This document shows, in pieces, positions 13,128-23,409 of a stretch of DNA of 64,000 nucleotides. The stretch lies in NCBI RefSeq assembly GCF_963583255.1, contig NC_084813.1:6496001-6560000 (forward strand), given 5' to 3'. The translations under genes were made by a program, and so were the position numbers. Every line of letters starts with the position of its first letter. Position 1 is the first letter of the stretch. Source of the stretch: Pyrus communis. Lineage: Eukaryota > Streptophyta > Magnoliopsida > Rosales > Rosaceae. The notes beneath the pieces were generated by a model. The model was given only the letters and a program-made list of their open reading frames with translations. It was not told where the DNA came from and did not search any database.

Positions 13128-13137
13128 AAAGGATATT

Positions 13138-13655
13138 GCCGAGAGGATTGCATCAGCAAACAAAATGTTATGGACATCCTCAATACACAGACGCAGCCTT
13201 CAAATGAGGAACTGAAGTGATACTGTCAGTTTGCAGGCAATAATTCCATACACCAACCCCAATCAATCCACATATGTATCCCCAAGTCTTTACAACTCGC
13301 TCGAGATAAACCCAGATAACTCAGTAGCACTCATTGAAAGCAACCGAGTCATATGAATTTGATTCGAGTGCCCCACTCGCTCATTTGCCACAGACTCGTC
13401 TTAGCTCTTAATATTATTTGGGTCCATTCAAGATTATTGAGACAGAGACCACAGACCACAGACCACAGACACATACTGACAACCCATATAGGTCCAATGG
13501 CCATAATCCGTGCATAATTTAACGTAAGTAACGAGAAAATTTTCGAGTGTGATGTGACGTAATATTCTAAACACTATTAACTTAATACAAATATTAGACG
13601 CTTTATCAAAAGGGATTTCAATTTTTAAGTAAAAATAAGAATTAGTTGTAAGGCT
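13138..13655. other. Intergenic, no gene seen
   Basis: Unassigned sequence between two mobile elements. The only notable pattern is a short run of gaccacag repeats near 13446-13470. The frame at 13434-13658 has no recognisable domain. Confidence 0.5.
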
Positions 13656-13660
13656 CATGC

Positions 13661-13974
13661 TGTGACAACCCGTTCCAAATTTTACGTTTTTATTTTATTT
13701 TAAAAGCGTGAATTTACTAAATTGCCCTAGAGGCAAGGACTTTGACTTCCGTTGACCATCGACTTGAGAGATGTGGGACTTATTCTTTAAGCATATCCTC
13801 GTAGTACTCTTTGGTACGAACGTATAGGCGAAAGCCGTTTGCGCGTTCGGATTATAACGGTATAGTTACGAACGTTCGAAATTGGTTATTCAAGGTTTAG
13901 TGGGTATTTAAATTAAACCCCCACTTTGTGGGGGAAGCCCAAAAATCAGAAAGGGAGGGAGGAAAGAAAAGAAG

Positions 13975-14005
<31 letters not shown>

Positions 14006-14910
14006 AGGGAAGAGAGCTTCCCGTGCACCCATACCCGCGCCACCACGAGACCACCTTCCAAGGCCGATTCCGGCCAGCTCCGGTGGAGTTTTTCGATGCC
14101 ACCACCACCATCTTGAAGCTCTCATTCCCCTCTACAAAACCCACCCAAGAACCACCTTGATTGACCATGGTATGAGACGGTTTGAGGCCACGAAAGTTGA
14201 CGAAAATCAATGGTGCTCCGGCCACCCTTTTCGATTTTCCGGCCAATCGGCAAAGCAATGGCCGATGCCACCACTTGGGCTTTGTAGCCCACAATCCCAG
14301 GAGCAAAACCCAACCAACCTTGACCCCGTTGGACCACCGTAGACGACGAATCGACGTCGGGAAGTTTTAGGCATCCGCCGGCTTCGTGGGCAAAATTGAC
14401 CATCTTCCGTCCACTTTTGGACTTCGTGGCAGGTATGAAAGTTGCTCCACTCACTGAGATCTTCATTTCTGAGTATGGTTTGGATATATGTATATATGTT
14501 GTACTGTCTTATGGAAAACGATACGGGTTTTACATTAGGGCATTACTTTTAGAGAGGTAATAACTTTGGGAAGCTTGGTTTTATTGCTTACTCACACCTT
14601 CTGTTTGGTGCCCTCCAGGTTTTAGCTGCTGAGTTTGTATCGACAACAATCTGTGGTGAATCTTAGTATTAATGGATATTTTTGAGGGTATGATTCTTAC
14701 CCATACTACTGTACCTTACTTATGCTCTGACATCGCGTGTGAAATGGGTTCGCTCCCACTCGTAGCGCACTCTGGTACTTAGACACTTTTAGATTCAAAT
14801 TTATTCACTTTTTGTACACTATCACATTTTATGGCTTCGTCACCTTCCAGGTGTCGGCCAGCACAGTTCGATTCAGGGTCCAAGTGGACTTTCTGGGTCG
14901 GGGTGTGTCA
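13661..14910 (+). mobile_element. Solo LTR, 1.25 kb (family A, internally shorter)
   Basis: It starts TGTGACAACCCG and ends GGGGTGTGTCA, with perfect flanking repeats catgc at 13656-13660 and 14911-14915. TG...CA ends plus a 5-bp duplication and no internal retroviral-type sequence indicate a solo LTR. It is in the opposite orientation to the two 2.7-kb copies and lacks about 1.4 kb of their middle. A long A-rich tract lies at 13973-14004. The overlapping open frames at 13908-14466 on both strands are artefacts of this repeat. Confidence 0.88.
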
Positions 14911-14915
14911 CATGC

Positions 14916-15511
14916 AATATCAAACTTTAACATTTGAACCATTTATTTTTTTTAGTCGCATTTTATAAATCATTCTTATAAAATATTAACAAAATCGAAA
15001 ATGTTTGTAGCATCTAATTGAGTTCAAGGAAATTTACAAATGCTATGTTCTAAGAAACATTGAAATTTCATCATAACAATCAAATGAGTAAATGATTTCA
15101 GATTGAATTGATTTTTTGCAAGGATGATCTATGAATGAAGATTTAAAAAATAAACAGTTTGAATCGTTGAAGTTCGATGTGATATAAACCTTACAAACAA
15201 TCCCCATTTTTACCAAAAAATAGGGATCTTTTTGGATAAAGCTTTAATATATAATATCACTTTATAAAATATAAATGTACTGCAACAAAATAAATGATTG
15301 ATATACGATGGCAGTCAGTAACTCGCGTAATATTATTAAGGGGTTTCTTAATTTCAATTCTTAGAAAAGATTATTATTCAATTAAAATCTAAAGTTAGAT
15401 TACAAGTTGAATAAAATTCTTTGAATAAATATTCACGTCATCATTAAAATTAAAATTTATAATTGTTATTAACATTTACTGCTTTTCTATTTCTAAAATG
15501 CTCCATAAATT
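14916..15511. other. Intergenic, no gene seen
   Basis: AT-rich sequence with no coding frame of note and no clear repeat structure. Confidence 0.5.
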
Positions 15512-15514
15512 TTA

Positions 15515-16024
15515 GGGCTAGTTTGAGGTTTTGATACTTTTTCAAAAAATAGCTTATTAAAAAAAAATCTGAAACATCAAATGTGTTTAGTAAAACAAAA
15601 AAAAAAAATGTGTTTTCTTAAAAATCTTCTATCAATGATAGTATAAAAAGCAAAGAAAAGCGGAAGCACAGTCTATATTATGCTTCTCAATTTTTTTTCA
15701 AAGCATAGTGAACCATGGCCATTTAATGAAATTTTTAAATGGCAATTATACTCCCATATATTTTATAAAATTATAAGCTTTGCCCCTGCAGTATTCTTTT
15801 CAGAAATTATTAAATCACATTCAATACCATTTTTTTTTATTAATTTAACATATTCATATCAGTTTTATATAAAAGATTATCAAACACTAAAACATTGTTT
15901 TTTTTTTAAAAGCACTTTTACAAAAAAATTTACTAAACACTCAACAACTTTATTTTACAACCGTTTATTCTCACATTACAGCATAAGCATCATTTTAAAA
16001 AGCACAGTAATACCAAACTAGCCC
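15515..16024. mobile_element. Harbinger/Tourist-type MITE
   Basis: The 510-bp element starts GGGCTAGTTTGAGG and ends TACCAAACTAGCCC. Both flanks are TTA (15512-15514 and 16025-16027). A 3-bp TTA/TAA duplication with GGGC...TTTG ends is the hallmark of PIF/Harbinger elements. The open frame at 15680-16021 is AT-rich translated repeat and not a gene. Confidence 0.75.
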
Positions 16025-16204
16025 TTAGTCACTGATTTATGTTTGACCTTCTCTCCTAATAAATGAATCTGAATGATAAAATACCAAAAAAATATTAGTT
16101 ACACATTTAAAAAGAAAAGGAAAAAAATGCAAAGAGATAAACTTGAAACCATTATTCAGAGCACATAGAAAAAAGTCAAAGTGAATATACATTGTGTCTA
16201 ATTA

Positions 16205-16690
16205 TCGGTATGGAAGAATAGGTACGCAAGTAATTTATATGGAAATATCGGTATGGAGGCATAGAAGTAAGTATTAATATGTAAGCATTGATGCGGAAGT
16301 ATCGATATGGAAGCATAGGTACACAACTATTTATACGGAAGTATCAATTTGGAGGCATATGTACGAAAGTATTAATATGAAAGCATGGGTACAGAAGTAT
16401 TGACATGGAAGCATAGATACGCAAGTTTTTATAGCGAAGTATCGGTGTGGAGCATAGGTACGGAAGTATACATATGGAATATAGGTACACAAGTATAGAT
16501 ATGAAAGTATAGGTACAGAAGTACCAATATGGAAGTATAGGTACAAAACTATCGATACAAAGGCATCGGTACAGAATTAGCGATACATAAAAGTCAAAAC
16601 ATATAGAAACATAATTTATACACAAACATATAGTATATATAGATACACATGTCTTACTCAACCGTGCTAAAGAATTCGGATGCATATACG
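16205..16690. repeat. Degenerate minisatellite, about 18-bp unit
   Basis: Many diverged copies of a unit resembling ggaagtat(c/a)gatat or ggaagcataggtacg, alternating as roughly 36-bp higher-order units over about 480 bp. Minus-strand open frames over it (16331-16685) give a Tyr/Ile/Cys-rich periodic peptide and are artefacts. Confidence 0.8.
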
Positions 16691-16699
16691 AAGAAACAT

Positions 16700-17950
16700 G
16701 GATATGGAATCTGTAGGGTTTCCGGACATATTATTAGATAAATTTAATTTGAATAATTAAATCACACAGCGGAAAATAATAAATAACATACAATATGTTA
16801 TCCCAATATATATCTGGTTAGTTTAATTGATAAAGTAACAAATTAAGAAGTCGTAGAGATTAACAAGACGGTATGAAATTGTTAGATGAGCAAGCTAAGT
16901 CCACTAGAGTTCATTACTTGAGTCTCTTGCTCGTATATGCCGTTTGATTAGATCATCCCTATGTTTGCAATCTTCCTCTTTGTGATCAATCACGCGAAGC
17001 TCCCCAAGTATTGAGCCTCGAAGAGTATCTACACTGATAAAACTAGCAATGGATGATGGAGTGATCAATTTGATGTGCTAGTAATATCACTCACTTGGTT
17101 AATGTTGGATGGGGACACACAACGTGTTTTAGCTTTAGGGTTTTTCTTTCTTTTCTATGAGGGTTGGGATGGTTGGGGGTAGGGGTGGGGCAACATCATT
17201 GACAACATTGTTGGATTCATCACCCATTTTTCTAGTAATGGTATTGAGCTATTAGCGATGCATGATTTTAACGGCGTGGACATTGATCTCTACCATGTTT
17301 TTTATTTTATTTTTTTTAATTTATAAATAATCTTTTTATTGCATTCTGGTGAAAGAACTTGAAAAATTGGGACGAGCATCTACCGTTAAGTTTCATAAAT
17401 AGGGTAGTAAGTTTCATAAACAGTTTGTATGAGGGACATGCGAACCTAAAATTAATTTCATAAACAGTTTGTGTGAGGGGCGTGCAGGTTCGCGCGTCCG
17501 TTTTTTTCTTAAATATTAAAATTATGTCTTTTTTTTTATTAAAATTTAAGTTTTTTTGTTATTATTATTTTTTAATAGTTAATATGCATTTAATAGTCAA
17601 CGGATGTCAATAATATCCCTTAAAAGTAGGAAATCAACATACAACACTTTCCATTTAAAAATTAAACTAATGACACGTAAATAAATAAATTTAAAAATAC
17701 TTAGGTAATTATTAGTCAAAGCGGTCTAATTAAATATTTAAAACACAGAAATATTTCATAAAAAATATATAAAAAGAGTGGGGCATTTTAATTTCCTCAA
17801 AATAGTATAAGAGTGGCATTTTGTAAGAATTTAATTTAATAAAAAGAATGAACTGATAAGTACATGTGTGGCGGTGACAGTAAGTAAAACTATGTGACAA
17901 TAGTTAACATTATAATTTACTATAGTCTAAGTTTTCCCCCGTCCCTTTCT
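16700..17950. other. Intergenic, no gene seen
   Basis: AT-rich sequence. 17395-17500 has a near-duplicate of gtttcataaacagtttgt. The last 50 bp lead into the promoter of the LURP-one-related gene. Confidence 0.45.
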
Positions 17951-17955
17951 CTCAG

Positions 17956-17963
17956 TATAAATA
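17956..17963 (+). promoter_or_regulatory. TATA box of the LURP-one-related gene
   Basis: TATAAATA lies 131 bp upstream of the start codon. A transcription start about 30 bp downstream would give a 5' UTR of about 105 bp, and the region between is pyrimidine-rich as in many plant leaders. Confidence 0.65.
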
Positions 17964-18093
17964 CTCCTCGTCCCCTTAGCTTTTCTTACCTTCGAAGTCT
18001 CTAATATTCTTCTCTTCCTCTTCACAACGTCCATATTTCCCCACTCACGGATTCGCATCAAGCACCTCAAAACACCCAAAAATTCAGAAGAAA

Positions 18094-18978
18094 ATGAAAG
18101 AGCGGGTGCTTGTGGAACCTGCGTTCGTATTTGATCAGGATACCCACCTCACCGTTTCCAAAACCTCCATCTTCTTCCCCGGCGACGGCTTCACCGTCTA
18201 CGACTGCAAAGGCCAGATGGTCTTCCGAGTCGACTCTTACGCCCCCGACGCCCACGACAGTAGCGAACTCGTCCTCATGGACCCCCAAGGCCGCTGCCTC
18301 CTCACTGTACGCCGAAAGGTAGCGTAAAAACAAAAAAGAACCTCCAATTACGCGAGTAGACTCACTGAGTTAACTCAGCGAGTTAACAGTTTTCGTTGTT
18401 GAATTTCATGCACGTGCGCTGGCAATAATTTTGCTTTCCGATTCGAGAATTGGGTTTAATTCACTTCCGTTTTCGCTTGCTTATTTTGGAAACCCGTCCA
18501 TGAAAAAGATTTAACACTCAGTGAGTCAACTCGAGTTCTAATATTTTGTTGTTGAAAACTTTAGCAGAGGCCGAGTCTGCATCAACGGTGGGAAGGCTTT
18601 GTGGGTGAGAGAACGGACGGCCAAAAGCCCATCTTCAGCGTACGGCGGTCCTCCATAATCGGACGGTCGAACGTGACGGTGGAGGTGTTCGGAGATCCAG
18701 GGGAGGAGTACCATATCGAGGGCTCGTTCGCGCAGCGCTGCTGCACGATCTTCAATGCAGAGAAGGAACGGGTGGCTGAGATCCGACGCAAAGTGGATGC
18801 CTCCACCCACGTGGTGCTCGGGAAGGACGTTTTCTCTCTCTGTCTCAAGCGTGGATTCGATGGGGCGTTTGCCATGGGAGTGGTGCTCGTGCTTGATCAG
18901 ATCAACGGCGACGATAACGTTTTTGATGATGATGTTGTGGAGGAGGCGGAACCCACCGCCGAAGATGAGAGAGCGTAG
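18094..18978 (+). CDS. LURP-one-related (LOR) family protein, two exons
   Basis: Exon 1 is 18094-18318 (75 codons, ending Arg-Arg-Lys before a GT donor). Exon 2 is 18568-18978, or 18565-18978 if the upstream AG is used. The join is in phase and gives 211 or 212 residues, the usual length for this family. The N-terminal half has the family pattern of a beta-rich barrel: a PGDGFTVYDCKGQMVFRVDSY-like region around residues 29-50 (only part quoted), then VLMDPQGRCLLTVRRK. Exon 2 continues with SLHQRW and ends in an acidic tail. Known members are Tubby-like barrel (DUF567) proteins; Arabidopsis LURP1 is linked to pathogen response. The specific role here is unknown. The reading frame is intact and GC-richer than its surroundings. 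Confidence 0.9.
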
Positions 18979-20531
18979 GTGCTTTGGAGTGGTTTAACTG
19001 TCACCTAAGTATCCGGAGTGTTCGGCGGACCGGTGGCCTCCTGTCTTTGGGCGTAGATCTTGATTGTATTTTGTTGAACTTTAATAATTTAAAACGTATA
19101 AAAATGTATTTTGTTATCTCACTCAAACGCTCAAGTGGGTTTGGGAAAGAGCACAAGTGTCAAAATGATTTGCAGGGTTGACTATGGTGATGGCAAGATC
19201 AACATGTTTATTATACAAAATGGCAAAATCAACATAACCATCATATAAATCCTTGTTAATATTTTGTTTCTGTCTTTTCCTTCTCTCCCCTTCCCGTAAG
19301 TTTGTATTTGGCGTCAAATTATTGTCGTGAAACAAGTTGGGTAGTCGACGTCTTTTGCCTTACGCACACAACCAACACAACATTTTAATTTTAATTGGCA
19401 CCTTTAACATAGGTTTAGGGCTGCAAGGCATGAAATTTTTCGAGTTTCCGGAGGTTTAGAGTTTAGTCGGTACAACACTATGGTTCGCTTCGAGATATTA
19501 GGAGGATCTGGATTCGTGATACTATTTTGTCCCTTTAATTATGATTATGTAAATAATTTTTAAAAACTCATGAGGAGTTTGCTGATTTTTATTTTTCTCT
19601 TCGGAATCCCTTTTTTTTTCTTTCAAGTTTTCGTATTGGTGTGTACGATCTCTTTGAGATCTATGTATAAAGGGGAATAATTGTTTGATTTATTGAGCCT
19701 ACTTTACTTGGTGTTATGTATTCATGACGGTGATTAGGTCATGCGGGTAGACTATAGCCATCGTATCTGAATACAATTGGATAGATTTTGTTCTCAAATC
19801 TCTGTGTTACACAAGTTTAGCGTTTATATTGAACCTTGTAATCGTATGATTCACAGTTAGTCGATGATGAAAGTCTACTTATTGCAATTACTAATGATGT
19901 ACTACGATATTTTTAAATCTAGTTTGAAATGACTATTTTGGACTTAAATTCCTTATGAATATATTTCTGTAATGACCTTTTTCCAATTAATTAAATATTG
20001 TTCTATTTCAAAAAAAAAAAAGAAAAAAAAGAAGGGTTAAACGTAATATTATGGCATCTTGAGTGGTAATTGCATGATTTCTCATATGTAAGTCGGCATT
20101 CCTTCTTTTATAGATATAGTGATGTGTCATCATTTTACCATAGAAAGTCATATTTGAACCCATTCACTTCCATAATCATTGTTTAAAGATAATCGTCAAA
20201 AAATTGATTCAATTTGAAAAAACATTTAATCATCCATATGAATCAAAGAATTTGATAGTTCATTATGAGGAAGTTATTTGTTACCATAACAGTCAATTTG
20301 TTTAACACATATGAGTAGCTAAACAACCTCTTTAATTGAATGATTTTTTAACAAACGATTTTTAGATGATAAAAGAGAATAAACAATTTGTATTTTGACG
20401 ATTGTACAATAAAATGACAAATAGTCATTGTGTAAGTGAAGAATGATACATGTAAGGAGCCAAGTATTGTGCATGCCAAATACTATAAATTTCACAATTT
20501 GGTTCTAAGTGGTTTCATTTGCACCAAAAAC
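18979..20531. other. Downstream of LOR gene; intergenic
   Basis: Contains the 3' UTR of the LOR gene (AT-rich from about 19070). An A-rich tail (20009-20034) ends a stretch that could be an old retroposed copy, but no coding region is recognisable. No gene is called. Confidence 0.45.
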
Positions 20532-20543
20532 TGGTCTAATGCC

Positions 20544-20730
20544 GTCACTTAGTATTACGATCTAGTTGTATTTCTCTTCACTTGTGAGTGAGAGGTCTTA
20601 AATTCGATTCTCCCCAAAGACGAATTTGAACCACATTATGTTAGAACATTGTGAGACTTAAACCAATCCCTCCCCTTAGTATAAATAATATCATTTGTTC
20701 AAAAATAAATAAATAAAGAAATAAAGAAAT
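20544..20730 (+). mobile_element. tRNA-derived SINE
   Basis: A box-A-like segment (tacgatctagttg) and a box-B-like segment (aaattcgattctcc) lie near the 5' end, and the 3' end is an A-rich tail (20700-20730). Flanking direct repeats are tggtctaatgcc (20532-20543) and tggtctga (20731-20738) continued by tgcc at 23410-23413. The right repeat is interrupted by the solo LTR that follows. Box A and B define the internal Pol III promoter of tRNA-like SINEs. Confidence 0.75.
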
Positions 20731-20738
20731 TGGTCTGA

Positions 20739-23404
20739 TGACACACCCCGATCCGGAATGTCAACTAAGACTCCGAATCGAGTTGTGTTGGCCGCCACCT
20801 GGAGGTTGGGGAAGCCATAAAGTATAGTGATGTGGAAAATGTGAATAAATTTAAACCTAAAAGTGCCTAAAAACAAAAGTGCACTGTGAGCGGAAATGAA
20901 CTCATTTTACACGTGACGTCAGAGTATAAGTAAAGTACAGTAGAGTGGATTGAAAATCATACCATCGAAGCTAATCTCCAATACCAAGATTTGCCACGAA
21001 TCCTCATCGATACGAAAACTGTGCTACTCGAACTTGGAGGGATAAAAAAACAAGAGTGAATGGGCCTGAAAATAACACTTTAATAAAGACCTTCTAAACA
21101 TTATAATCCCTGGCTGTAATACATGTATAGTTTCTAGGAAATCATACTATGTATAAGTATGAAATCAAATGTAAATCAATAGTAAATCCAGGAATATTCC
21201 AAATTACTACATATCGGCAGCAGTATATAAAAAAAATCAGGTACTCATCAATCTATGATAACACACGAGTCGAAGTTGCCTAACGCAACTTGTACGACTC
21301 ATAAATCAATTTATGATAACACATGAGTCAGAGTTATCTAATGCAACCTGTACGACTCATAGGCAACCTGTACGATAGTGTCAAAGTTGACTAGTATTGC
21401 AACCTGTAAGACAATGTCAGAGTTGCCTATTATTGCAACCTATACGACAGTGTCGGAGTTGTCTATTATTGCAACATGTACGACAGTGTCGGAGTTGCCT
21501 AGTATTGCAACCTATATGACAATGTTGGAGTTGCCTATTATTGCAACATACACGATAGTGTTAGAGTTGCCTATCGCAACCTGTACGACAGTGTCAGAGT
21601 TGCATAAAACATAAATAGAGTCAAGCCATAACTCAGTCATTTCAAATAACACCATAAACTCACCTAAACTTACTTGCACGTCCCGTTTTCACCTTAACAC
21701 TTCCAAGCATTCACAACAATTATATGCAGGTAATATGCATATGGTTATGCCATGATGCAATCTAAAACTCAATCATATCTTAGTATTTTAAAATATATAT
21801 TAACATGGCATAAAATGCATAAATCAATTTAAAAGCATTAGTGGAACTATCAATCATATATATACTATAAAAATGAAAAGACCAACTCACCTGAGGTTCG
21901 CACAACAACTCCCTAGCACGAATATCGAGGCGTCACGAACGATCGTTGCCTAGAACAAATATTCAATCATGTCTCAGAATTGTGATCGATAGAACACGTA
22001 ACTTACAAAAAGACATCCCCAAGGACGTTCTAGAACGATTTGAGACCCATTGACCAAAAATCAATCGTGGGTCAAAAATCAACGGTAGGGTCCACAACCC
22101 TACGTAACTCAATCTGGAAGATCCTCATCTCGGATTCCCGATCTGTAACTTATAAAATACAAATTATGCTTTTAGAACATCATACTAAGGTTTCATTACG
22201 ATCTAACGGTTGGATCTCCGCCAATTGCAAAATTCAAGTGGCGGTCAACGTTTTATTTTACGAACTTACAATTCCAATTCGGGAAGATCCGTAAATCAGA
22301 TTCCCAATCCGTAAGTTTCTAATATCCTCAAATATTACGTACTATAATGTATTAAGGTTTGGTGACTATTTAACGGTCGGATCGTCAATTTCACATAATG
22401 TTCAAGTAGCGGTCTTTATCAAAACTATGTTCAAACGATGAGATTTCATCAATCAAACTTCACCTATGGAATTGGTGTGTCAAACTTAGCTTAGGAAGGT
22501 TAAGGGGTGACTTGGCTCACGCGCCGCCGCACACGGCAGTCGGCCGTCCCGATTCGCCTGAAAATTCAGCTATCTCCAAAAATTCTCAAATTTTATATTA
22601 ATGAAGATCTCAAAGAGTAGAGAAAGTTTTAAGTCCAATTTGGCCGGGAAATGCTCCAATTTCACTCAAACCCACTGGAACCCTAAAATGGGTGAACTTC
22701 GATTCTTCTTCCTTGGTGTTCCAATGTCTCTACCACTAGTTGGGTCTTGTTCCTGGGTCCAAGGGAAGTTGATTAAGGGTAGTTATGGATGGTAAAACTC
22801 GCCGGATGGAAGGAATCACCGTCGAGCACCTTCAGTGCTCCGATGAGGTTTTACACGGTTTTGGACCTAAAACCTTTTAAATTTGGGTGGAGATGGTAAA
22901 GGGGAGGTTGTAGAAGATGTTGCAGGTGATGGATGGTTGAATTTCACTTGAAAAATGGATGAGATTGGCCGGAATTGACATCAGTTCGAAACTGGGTTGT
23001 GGAGCATGGACGGGTCAACGGGAAAGGGTGGTTCTTTCTCACCCTTCATGATTGGTCCCTCCTGCCACCACCTTCGCCCCCCCCCCTCCAAAAAAAAATC
23101 TCTTATTGATCCTAAAAAATTGGGCCCGTCCTTGATTGGTTACAATTCCAACATGGTGGGAGTTTTAATCAATCTAAAATTCATAGCTTAGTAAAACGAC
23201 TTCAAATATCCATAACTATACCGTTAAAACTCGGACTTGCAAACGGCTTTTGCTTATGCTTTCGCGGCTTCGAGATCTATTCAGAGACATTAATTGTGAT
23301 TTCGAACGGTCAACAAAAGTCAAACATCTTCGCATGTAAGGGTATTTTCATAAAATCATTACTTTAAAATTTATAAAATTTAAAATTAGGGATGAGTTGT
23401 CACA
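20739..23404 (-). mobile_element. Solo LTR, 2.7 kb (family A, copy 2)
   Basis: On the minus strand it starts TGTGACAACTCATCCC and ends GGGGTGTGTCA, and it is flanked by tctga at 20734-20738 and 23405-23409. It aligns with 8690-11414 along its whole length, apart from a 36-bp tandem array expanded at 21360-21605. There is no gag/pol, primer site or second LTR inside. The open frames at 22040-23191 are repeat-derived. Confidence 0.87.
21360..21605. repeat. 36-bp tandem array inside a solo LTR
   Basis: About seven diverged copies of a unit starting gcaacctgtacgacagtgtc. The unit length of 36 is divisible by three, so a plus-strand frame stays open (21378-21614) and encodes a periodic Thr-Val-Ser-Glu-Leu peptide. 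This is an artefact of the repeat and not a gene. Confidence 0.85.
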
Positions 23405-23409
23405 TCTGA

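Noticed and set aside
13908..14466. Overlapping open frames of 114-138 codons
   Set aside because: Inside the 1.25-kb solo LTR, with poly-Lys/poly-Phe from an A tract; no domain.
16331..16685. 113-codon Cys/Tyr/Ile-rich protein
   Set aside because: A translation of a minisatellite; periodicity follows the DNA repeat.
21378..21614. A 78-codon periodic peptide or CRISPR-like repeat array
   Set aside because: A 36-bp tandem array within a plant solo LTR; there are no spacers, no leader and no cas genes, and the genome is eukaryotic.
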